NCBI GenBank assembly: GCA_934667105.1
Contig: CAKULG010000003.1
Span: 1-64,000 of the forward strand
Length of the DNA: 64,000 nt
Direction of reading: 5' to 3'
Source of the DNA: an uncultured Clostridia bacterium
Lineage (GTDB): Bacteria > Bacillota > Clostridia > Christensenellales > Aristaeellaceae
The translations under genes and the position numbers were made by a program. Below the pieces are notes generated by a model. That model ran no database searches. It was not told the origin of the DNA and saw only the letters and a list, made by a program, of their open reading frames with translations. This document shows positions 58,049 to 64,000 of the stretch, piece after piece. The first letter of the stretch is position 1; each line of letters begins with the position of its first letter.

Positions 58049-58097
58049 GCGGGGAAGACGTTCTTTGGCCCGCAAAGAACGTCTTCCCCGCATTATT
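58049..58097 (+). terminator. Strong terminator after pgi
   Basis: A perfect 19-bp stem (58049-58067 with 58073-58091) and a five-base GCCCG loop, followed by ATTATTTTTA. Confidence 0.9.
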
Positions 58098-58121
58098 TTT
58101 ATGAATTTCCTGTTCCGGTAT

Positions 58122-58150
58122 TTGCGTTTTTGCGGATTATCCTTTATAAT
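58122..58150 (+). promoter_or_regulatory. Sigma-A promoter of lepA
   Basis: TTGCGT (58122-58127), a 17-bp spacer and TATAAT (58145-58150), 32 bp before the GTG start. Confidence 0.65.
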
Positions 58151-58182
58151 ATACGATGCATTACCGCAAGGAGGAAGCCTCT

Positions 58183-59991
58183 GTGACCGACGAACGTTTA
58201 AGCCTGATTCGCAATTTCTGCATTATCGCCCACATCGACCACGGAAAATCCACCCTGGCCGACCGCATTCTGGAAAAAACCGGCGTGTTCGATCAGCGCC
58301 AGATGGTGGATCAGATTCTGGATTCCATGGAGCTGGAACGGGAGCGGGGCATCACCATAAAATCCAAGGCCGTCCGGATGCGCTATACCGCCAAGGATGG
58401 CAAAACCTATCAATTCAATTTGATCGACACCCCCGGCCATGTGGACTTTTCCTATGAGGTGAGCCGCGCCCTGGCCGCCTGCGAAGGCGCGCTGTTGGTG
58501 GTGGACGCTACCCAGGGGGTGGAGGCCCAGACGCTGGCCAACGTGTATATGGCGCTGGAGCATAACCTGGAAATTATTCCCGTAATCAATAAGATCGATC
58601 TGCCCAGCGCCCAGCCCGAGGAAACCAAGGCGGAAATTGAGGAGGATATTGGCCTGGACGCCCAGGACGCGCCGCTGATTTCCGCCAAGATGGGCATCGG
58701 CATTGAGGACGTGCTGGAAGCCGTGGCGCAGAAAATTCCCGCGCCCCAGGGCGATGCGTCCGCGCCGCTCAAGGCGCTGGTTTTTGACGCGAAATACGAT
58801 AACTATCGCGGCGCGATCTGCTTTGTGCGCGTGATGGAGGGCAAGGCGTATCCCGGCATGCGTATGCGTATGATGCAAACCGGGGCGGAATTCGACGTGG
58901 TGGAGGTGGGCACCTTTTCGCCCTCCTATTCCCCCTGCGAGGCGCTGCTGCCCGGGGATGTGGGCTATATTTCCGCCTCCATTAAGGATGTGCGGGATAC
59001 TCGGGTGGGCGATACCATCACCGACGCGGCCTTTCCGGCGGCGGAGCCGCTGCCCGGCTACAAGGAAGTGCAGCCCGTGGTGTTCTGCGGCATTTATCCC
59101 GCCGACGGCGCGGATTATGATAACCTTAAGGACGCGCTGGAAAAGCTGCGCATGAACGACGCTTCCCTTTCTTTCGAGCCTGAAACCAGCATTGCCCTGG
59201 GCTACGGCTTCCGCTGCGGCTTCCTGGGCCTGCTGCACATGGAAATTATTCAGGAACGGCTGGAGCGGGAATTCGATCTGGATCTGGTCACAACCGCCCC
59301 CAGCGTTATTTACGAGGTAGTCAAAACCGATCAGAGCGTGGTGCGCATCGATAACCCCACCAATCTGCCATCGCCCAATGAAATTCTTGAAATGCGCGAG
59401 CCCTTCTGCCGCGCCACGATTTATACGCCCCAGGAATTCGTGGGCACGCTGATGGATTTATGCCAGGATAAACGGGGCACCTTTATCGATATGCAGTACG
59501 AGGGCAAGCGGGTGAAGCTGCTTTACGATGTGCCGCTGAACGAAATGATTTTCGATTTCTTCGATCAATTGAAAAGCCGCAGCAAGGGCTACGCTTCCTA
59601 CGATTATGAAATCACCGGCTATCAGACCAGCGACCTGGTGAAAATGGATATTCTGCTCAACGGCGATATCTGCGATGCGTTCACCATGATCGTTCATCGC
59701 GAAAAGGCCTATGGCCGGGGCCGCGCCATCGCGGAGAAATTAAAGGACGTAATTCCGCGCCAGCAATTCGAAATTCCTATCCAGGCGGCTATCGGCGGGA
59801 AAATTATCGCCCGGGAGACGGTGAAGGCCGTGCGTAAGGATGTGCTGGCCAAGTGCTACGGCGGCGATATTACCCGGAAAAAGAAGCTGCTGGAAAAGCA
59901 AAAGGAAGGCAAGAAGCGCATGCGCCAGTTCGGCACGGTGGAGCTGCCGGGCGAGGCCTTTATGGCGGTTCTCAAGATGGGGGACGATTGA
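58183..59991 (+). CDS. lepA: Elongation factor 4 (LepA), ribosomal back-translocase
   Basis: A GTG at 58183, eight bases after AAGGAGG, gives 602 residues, the family length; an upstream ATG lacks a ribosome-binding site. The G domain has AHIDHGKSTLADRIL, RERGITIKSKAVRM, DTPGHVDFSYEV and the G4 INKIDLPSA. Domains II to V and the LepA-specific C-terminal domain (GRGRAIAEKLKDVIPRQQFE then GGKIIARET) are present. It acts on stalled ribosomes under stress. Confidence 0.97.
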   Translation: MTDERLSLIRNFCIIAHIDHGKSTLADRILEKTGVFDQRQMVDQILDSMELERERGITIKSKAVRMRYTAKDGKTYQFNLIDTPGHVDFSYEVSRALAACEGALLVVDATQGVEAQTLANVYMALEHNLEIIPVINKIDLPSAQPEETKAEIEEDIGLDAQDAPLISAKMGIGIEDVLEAVAQKIPAPQGDASAPLKALVFDAKYDNYRGAICFVRVMEGKAYPGMRMRMMQTGAEFDVVEVGTFSPSYSPCEALLPGDVGYISASIKDVRDTRVGDTITDAAFPAAEPLPGYKEVQPVVFCGIYPADGADYDNLKDALEKLRMNDASLSFEPETSIALGYGFRCGFLGLLHMEIIQERLEREFDLDLVTTAPSVIYEVVKTDQSVVRIDNPTNLPSPNEILEMREPFCRATIYTPQEFVGTLMDLCQDKRGTFIDMQYEGKRVKLLYDVPLNEMIFDFFDQLKSRSKGYASYDYEITGYQTSDLVKMDILLNGDICDAFTMIVHREKAYGRGRAIAEKLKDVIPRQQFEIPIQAAIGGKIIARETVKAVRKDVLAKCYGGDITRKKKLLEKQKEGKKRMRQFGTVELPGEAFMAVLKMGDD

Positions 59992-60085
59992 TAATTCTGC
60001 GGCAGAGGGGAGAAAAGGCCGCTTTGCCCGGATGAGAAAGGGTCTGCCTTTCGTTATTTATATGCCGTTGCAAAGGAGGGAATTC

Positions 60086-60796
60086 ATGAACGTCGTCGAT
60101 ATCGTCATTCTTGTGGTGCTGGGGGTCAGCGTGGTATACGGGCTGTATCGCGGCTTTGTGCATACGCTGCTGAGCGTTGCCTGCGGGCTGATTTCCGTCG
60201 TGGTGGCGCTTTCCTTCGGGCCGAAGCTGTCCGCCGTTATCAGCGGCAGCCAGGGCGTATCCGCTACCTTGGCCACTTATACCGACGCGGTAACGCGGGT
60301 GGGGGATTATGATCTGGCCTCCACGCCGGTGGAGCAGATTTCGCAAAGCGGAATTGACCGCGTGCTGGAAAGCGTTTCGCTGCCCAGCTCCATTCAGAAT
60401 ATTTTAAAGGGAAATTTGGAAAACCACGTTTTCGAAGGAACCGGCCTGACCACCGTGAACGACTATGTATCCAATACGGTGGTGGCGGTGGCGGTAAACG
60501 TGCTGAGCTTTCTGCTTTGCTTTGCGGGCAGCTATCTTGTGCTTTCCGTGCTCGTCAGCCTGATTCAGCATGTGTTCAGGCTGCCCTTGCTCAAGCAGCT
60601 GGATTGGCTGGCGGGAGGGGCCTTCGGCCTGCTTCGGGGCGCGCTGATTCTGTACGTCATGTTTCTGGCGCTGCCCATCCTCAGCACCGTCATTCCGCTG
60701 GATTCCTTTAACGAGCTGATCCAGCAGAGCACCCTGGCCCAGGTGTTTGAAAGCGACGGGCTTTTTGCCAGCATCATCTCCGGAAAGTTCTTCTAA
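60086..60796 (+). CDS. CvpA-family membrane protein
   Basis: The open frame runs further back into lepA, but AAAGGAGGG before the ATG at 60086 sets the start and gives 236 residues. VDIVILVVLGVSVVYGLYRG and the C-terminal GLLRGALILYVMFLALP are the CvpA signature, with four predicted membrane segments. CvpA is linked to colicin V production and stress tolerance in E. coli; its clostridial role is unclear. It ends at a terminator and may be cotranscribed with lepA. Confidence 0.87.
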   Translation: MNVVDIVILVVLGVSVVYGLYRGFVHTLLSVACGLISVVVALSFGPKLSAVISGSQGVSATLATYTDAVTRVGDYDLASTPVEQISQSGIDRVLESVSLPSSIQNILKGNLENHVFEGTGLTTVNDYVSNTVVAVAVNVLSFLLCFAGSYLVLSVLVSLIQHVFRLPLLKQLDWLAGGAFGLLRGALILYVMFLALPILSTVIPLDSFNELIQQSTLAQVFESDGLFASIISGKFF

Positions 60797-60815
60797 GGAA
60801 AATATGCCTTTCTTC

Positions 60816-60847
60816 GCGCCGTCGCCGCCGGGCACGGCGCTTTTTTT
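60816..60847 (+). terminator. Intrinsic terminator after cvpA
   Basis: GCGCCGT (60816-60822) pairs with ACGGCGC (60834-60840), followed by TTTTTTT. Confidence 0.82.
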
Positions 60848-60971
60848 GCCGATTTTTTTGCCGAAATAATATAAATTTTATTTCCGCCCGAGCATAAAAG
60901 AAAACGAATAAGCACGCCGTGGATAACGCGAAAAAAGAGCGAAACACGCAAATAATTGATGGATTCATCTA

Positions 60972-61000
60972 TTGCCCGCCGCACAGCGCGCCTCTATAAT
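60972..61000 (+). promoter_or_regulatory. Promoter of the GH39-like gene
   Basis: TTGCCC, a 17-bp spacer and TATAAT (60995-61000), 35 bp before the ATG at 61035. Confidence 0.6.
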
Positions 61001-61034
61001 AAAAGCAAATTCACCGGAAAATAAGGAGGAAAAA

Positions 61035-62414
61035 ATGCGCAGAATTGGGCGGCTTCGGCTGCGGTCGTCATTGGAAATCGCCGCATCCCGGGTAAGCATT
61101 GGGTTCGAATGCGTGGAGCGGGGTGTGATTAAGCCGGAAAAATGCTATGATCTGTTGGGCGCAAGCGGCGTAAAGCACGCCCGCTGCCAAACGGGCTGGG
61201 CCGTTTGTGAAAAGGAAAAGGGTGTGTACGATTTTTCCTGGCTGGACGATATCGTGGATAATCTGCTGTGCCGGGGCGTACAGCCTTGGTTCAACGTGGG
61301 GTACGGAAACCCCGTCTATATGGAAAACGCCTCCAACCCTACCGCCGTGGGCTGCGTTCCGCTGCTGTACGGCGAGGCGGTTATGCAGGCCTGGCTTGCG
61401 TATGTCCGCGCGCTGGCCCGACATTTTCAGGGCCGGGTTTGCTATTTTGAAATCTGGAACGAGCCCGACATCCCCGCTTTCTGGTATCCTGGCGAGCCTG
61501 ACGCGGGCCAATACGCTCGCCTGGTGGAAGCCACCGGCGCAGTCATTCGCCAGATTATCCCCGACGCGAAAATCGGGGCCAGCTATGCCAAACGCTGGTG
61601 GTCGCCCTATCTAGGAGATTTTGCCCGGGAAATCGCCCCAGGCACGTTGAATTTTTTTTGCTTTCATGCTTATACCATGACCCCGGAGGCGCATTTTCTG
61701 GAGGACGTTCAGGGCATCCGGGACGCTTTCGAAATGCAGGGAAAAACAGGAATCGCCCTGTGGCAGGGTGAATCGGGCTATCCCTCCTATTTTCCGCCTA
61801 ATCACTGGCTGCATCCCAAGGGCCAGGGAAGCGAACGCCAGCAGGCGGTGTGGCAGCTGCGGCGTTTTCTGCTGGACTGCGCCTCGGGCACGGAAATGAC
61901 CTCCTTTTTCCAAGCGGCGGATATGATGGAGAGGCCCTACGCCATGGCCCGCTCCGTAACCGATCCATATAAGGTGGCCCGTCACGGTATTCTGAACGGG
62001 CTGACCTATACGCCTAAAAAATCCTACGACACCATTCGCTGCCTTTCCGTGCTGCTCAGCGGAGAGGTGCGGCCGCTGGCGCGCGCCTTCACGCTTTCCT
62101 ACACCGAAAGCGCCCATGCGGATTTGACGGCGGTAAAGCTGCCGCTGGAAATCAACGGCAACGCCGTGTACGCCTATTTCCTGCCCACCGATATTGAAGA
62201 GGAGGCGGGCATGGAGCACACGGCGGTGCTGGGCCTGAAAGGCACCGAGGCGCTGAAGCGCCCCATGCTTGTCGATCCCTTCCTGAACGAGGCGTATCTG
62301 CTGGAAACGGAGGATATTTGCCGGACAGGCGACCGCACGCTTTACCGCCGTCTGCCCATCGGGGAATACCCCGTGCTGCTGTGCGAACACGGGGCCTTCG
62401 AAATCGAGGAGTAA
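61035..62414 (+). CDS. GH39-like glycoside hydrolase
   Basis: AAGGAGG lies 5-6 bases before the ATG at 61035, giving 459 residues. A TIM barrel of clan GH-A is indicated by YFEIWNEPDIPAFW, whose Glu in NEP is the acid/base, and GIALWQGESGYPSYF, whose Glu is the likely nucleophile about 110 residues on. FDCASGTEM-like and C-terminal beta-rich parts follow. GH39 members are beta-xylosidases or alpha-L-iduronidases, but the substrate here cannot be read. No signal peptide: a cytoplasmic enzyme. It stands alone between terminators. Confidence 0.78.
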   Translation: MRRIGRLRLRSSLEIAASRVSIGFECVERGVIKPEKCYDLLGASGVKHARCQTGWAVCEKEKGVYDFSWLDDIVDNLLCRGVQPWFNVGYGNPVYMENASNPTAVGCVPLLYGEAVMQAWLAYVRALARHFQGRVCYFEIWNEPDIPAFWYPGEPDAGQYARLVEATGAVIRQIIPDAKIGASYAKRWWSPYLGDFAREIAPGTLNFFCFHAYTMTPEAHFLEDVQGIRDAFEMQGKTGIALWQGESGYPSYFPPNHWLHPKGQGSERQQAVWQLRRFLLDCASGTEMTSFFQAADMMERPYAMARSVTDPYKVARHGILNGLTYTPKKSYDTIRCLSVLLSGEVRPLARAFTLSYTESAHADLTAVKLPLEINGNAVYAYFLPTDIEEEAGMEHTAVLGLKGTEALKRPMLVDPFLNEAYLLETEDICRTGDRTLYRRLPIGEYPVLLCEHGAFEIEE

Positions 62415-62505
62415 AAGTGGAAAGCGGGGGGAAAAAAATAAAAATTTCGCCGCGCTCCATGTCTTTTTCTCTTTTATACATCCCTTTGCAGTTTTCTTGA
62501 AGAAT

Positions 62506-62643
62506 GCGGGGGAACCATTTTGATCAGCGCCAGTCCCTTTGGGGCGGTGGGCGAGCGATTCCTCAATTGCCGTCCTCCCCACCCCCTGCTTCCGCTTTTG
62601 CGGAGCAGCGCGGGGCGAACGCTCGAAAGAATGGTTCCCTCGC
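62506..62643 (+). repeat. 138-bp structured inverted-repeat element
   Basis: The ends form a 14-bp stem (62506-62519 with 62630-62643, one G-U pair). Inside are a perfect TGCTTCCGC-TTTT-GCGGAGCA hairpin (one bulge) and a possible GGTGGG/CCCACC helix. A T-rich tract (AATATTTTTATCTT) follows. It could be an elaborate terminator of the GH39-like gene, a non-coding RNA, or a small non-autonomous repeat. The remaining gap up to yicC has only T-rich sequence and a promoter. Confidence 0.55.
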
Positions 62644-62684
62644 AATATTTTTATCTTGATTCCCGGTTTTTTTGCTTTTTTCTC

Positions 62685-62714
62685 TTTTCAGCGAGCGCTA
62701 AAATGTGGTATACT
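62685..62714 (+). promoter_or_regulatory. Promoter of yicC-remA-gmk
   Basis: TTTTCA (62685-62690), an 18-bp spacer and TATACT (62709-62714), 28 bp before the yicC ATG. Confidence 0.5.
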
Positions 62715-62742
62715 TAAAAGGTTAAAGGGGGAATGAACAAGC

Positions 62743-63615
62743 ATGCGAAGCATGACCGGATATGGACGGCGCCAGGCGAGCCTGGATGGCCGCGAAATCA
62801 CGGTTGAAGTTAAAACGGTCAATCATCGTTTTCTGGATGTATCCGTTCGCCTGCCCCGGGCGCTTTCCTTCGCGGAGGACGCGGTGCGCAAGCAGCTGGC
62901 GGAAACGCTGCGGCGCGGGCATGCGGATGTGACCGTCGCCTATGAAAATCGCCGGGCGGACGCCCGGGAGGTTCGGGTGGATGAGGCGTTGGCGCGGCAA
63001 TACGCCGCGGCGCTGAAAAAATTGCAGGCGGCGACGGGGGCACAGGCGGATTGCGGCCTTTCCTTCATCGCCGCGCAGCCCGACGTGCTGAGCGTGGCGG
63101 TTTGCCAGGAGGATGAGGCGGCGGTGCTGGCGCTGCTGCGGGAGGCGCTGGCCTCCGCCCTTTCGGATGTAACCGCCATGCGCGAAAAGGAAGGCGCGGC
63201 GCTGGAAAAGGATTTGTCCCTGCATCTTGATTTGCTGGCAGGGCTGCGGGATCAAATCGCCGCGCTGGCCCCCGGGGTGCCGCGCCAGTATCAGGAAAAG
63301 CTGCGCCAGCGCCTGGCCGAAATGGGCGTGCCGCCCCTGGATGAGCAGCGTCTGGCCCAGGAAACGGCGCTGGTGGCCGATCGCTGCGCCATCGACGAGG
63401 AATTGGCCCGCCTGCTTTCGCACATTCAGCAAATGCGGGATACCCTGCGGGAAACGGGCGAAACGGGCCGCCGGCTGGATTTCCTTATTCAGGAGTTGAA
63501 CCGCGAGGCGAACACCATCGGCTCCAAGGCGTCGGATGCGGAAATTACCAAGCTGGTCGTCGCCGCCAAGAGCGAAATTGAAAAAATGCGCGAGCAGGTG
63601 CAGAACGCGGAGTGA
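62743..63615 (+). CDS. yicC: YicC-family endoribonuclease-like protein
   Basis: The 290-residue protein starts MRSMTGYGRRQASLDGREIT and ends with GRRLDFLIQELNREANTIGSKAS-type sequence, both conserved YicC blocks, with a coiled-coil middle. E. coli YicC takes part in RNA decay. yicC-remA-gmk is the standard Firmicutes order; the genes are spaced 6 bases and minus 4 bases here. GGGGGAA precedes the ATG. Confidence 0.93.
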   Translation: MRSMTGYGRRQASLDGREITVEVKTVNHRFLDVSVRLPRALSFAEDAVRKQLAETLRRGHADVTVAYENRRADAREVRVDEALARQYAAALKKLQAATGAQADCGLSFIAAQPDVLSVAVCQEDEAAVLALLREALASALSDVTAMREKEGAALEKDLSLHLDLLAGLRDQIAALAPGVPRQYQEKLRQRLAEMGVPPLDEQRLAQETALVADRCAIDEELARLLSHIQQMRDTLRETGETGRRLDFLIQELNREANTIGSKASDAEITKLVVAAKSEIEKMREQVQNAE

Positions 63616-63621
63616 TTTTTA

Positions 63622-63879
63622 ATGAAGCTGCTGAATATCGGCTTTGGCAATATGGTATCGGCGGGGCGGCTCATCGCCGTAATCTCGCCGGATTCCGCGC
63701 CGGTTAAGCGCATGGTTCAAGAGGCCCGGGACGGCGGGCGGCTGGTGGATGCCACGGCGGGGCGCAGAACGCGGGCGGTGATCCTGATGGACAACGGCCA
63801 TATCCTGCTTTCCGCCGTGCAGCCCGAAACCATCGCGGGACGGCTGCAAAATGATACGGAAGAGGGGACGAGCAAATGA
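63622..63879 (+). CDS. remA: RemA-family DNA-binding regulator (DUF370)
   Basis: The 85-residue protein has LNIGFGNMVSAGRLIAVISP and DATAGRRTRAVILMDNGHILLS, the RemA hallmarks. Bacillus RemA is a ring-forming DNA-binding protein that activates matrix genes. Position between yicC and gmk is conserved. Confidence 0.93.
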   Translation: MKLLNIGFGNMVSAGRLIAVISPDSAPVKRMVQEARDGGRLVDATAGRRTRAVILMDNGHILLSAVQPETIAGRLQNDTEEGTSK

Positions 63880-64000
63880 AGGAAGAAAGAAAGGGCATGC
63901 TGCTGGTGATTTCCGGCCCTTCCGGAACGGGAAAGGGAACGATTTGCGAGCGCCTGTTGGCGGACGACCCAACGCTGACCTTCTCTGTCAGCGCCACCAC
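63876..64000 (+). CDS. gmk: Guanylate kinase, N-terminal part (cut by the window end)
   Basis: The ATG overlaps the remA stop (ATGA). The 41 visible residues include LLVISGPSGTGKGTICERLL, the P-loop of guanylate kinase, and FSVSATT, the start of the GMP-binding region. The rest lies beyond the window. Confidence 0.95.
   Translation, partial: MKEERKGMLLVISGPSGTGKGTICERLLADDPTLTFSVSAT

Noticed and set aside
1..64000. CRISPR arrays, tRNA or rRNA genes
   Set aside because: No regularly spaced repeats of CRISPR type and no tRNA or rRNA signatures were seen on reading either strand.

Overview
The window looks like chromosomal DNA of a GC-rich, spore-forming Gram-positive anaerobe of the Clostridia type; an exact genus cannot be read from the sequence. 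The signs are spoIIAA, spoIIAB and spoIIE, a RemA-type gene beside yicC and gmk, a YesM/YesN two-component system with LplB/YtcP-type sugar permeases, glycyl-radical enzymes, HslVU, strong AGGAGG ribosome-binding sites and consensus sigma-A promoters. No rRNA, tRNA or CRISPR array was found. The only mobile DNA seen is an IS21-type remnant at the left edge.

Layout. 1-216: IS21-like remnant (IstA C-terminus plus 22-bp terminal repeats). 290-15713 (minus): a housekeeping run transcribed right to left as rbgA, rnhB, yraN, a very large membrane glycosyltransferase, comM, dprA, topA, trmFO, hslV, hslU, cmk, plsC. This resembles the Bacillus ylqF-to-clpY region, with the glycosyltransferase inserted and without the xerC/codV and codY neighbours found there. 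15913-18198 (plus): a sugar nucleotidyltransferase fused to a degenerate phosphohexomutase. It is followed by a perfect promoter and a structured RNA that I read as 6S RNA.

18671-44157 is accessory carbohydrate and acid metabolism. YesM/YesN lies next to a sugar ABC importer (two permeases and a binding protein, no ATPase). An AraC regulator is divergent from a Gfo/Idh/MocA oxidoreductase. An operon of about 8.8 kb on the minus strand encodes a glycosidase-like DUF5696 protein, an FAD oxidoreductase, FdrA, a 63-residue FdrA-associated protein, a DUF1116 (YlbE/AllG) protein, an IlvD/Edd dehydratase and an SDR. It is preceded by a promoter, a cre-like site, a leader terminator, a palindromic operator and a regulator that combines a LacI-type sensor with a C-terminal LuxR-like helix-turn-helix. 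This operon is the best candidate for an undescribed pathway: a sugar-derived acid could be oxidised, dehydrated and then handled by FdrA/DUF1116 acyl- or carbamoyl-transfer chemistry. After spoIIAA-spoIIAB comes a second catabolic unit: an MFS carrier, a glycyl-radical enzyme of unassigned substrate and its activase.

44306-64000 mixes sporulation and housekeeping genes: an orphan holin-type protein, an SH3-repeat secreted protein, spoIIE, a degenerate isopropylmalate-dehydrogenase-like protein beside pyrR, a CapA lipoprotein, an aminotransferase with an Lrp regulator, pepF, a GntR regulator, comF, a candidate C-rich small RNA, pgi, lepA, cvpA, a GH39-like glycosidase, and yicC-remA-gmk at the right edge, where gmk is cut by the window end. 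Many intergenic gaps hold clear intrinsic terminators and sigma-A promoters, which are listed separately.
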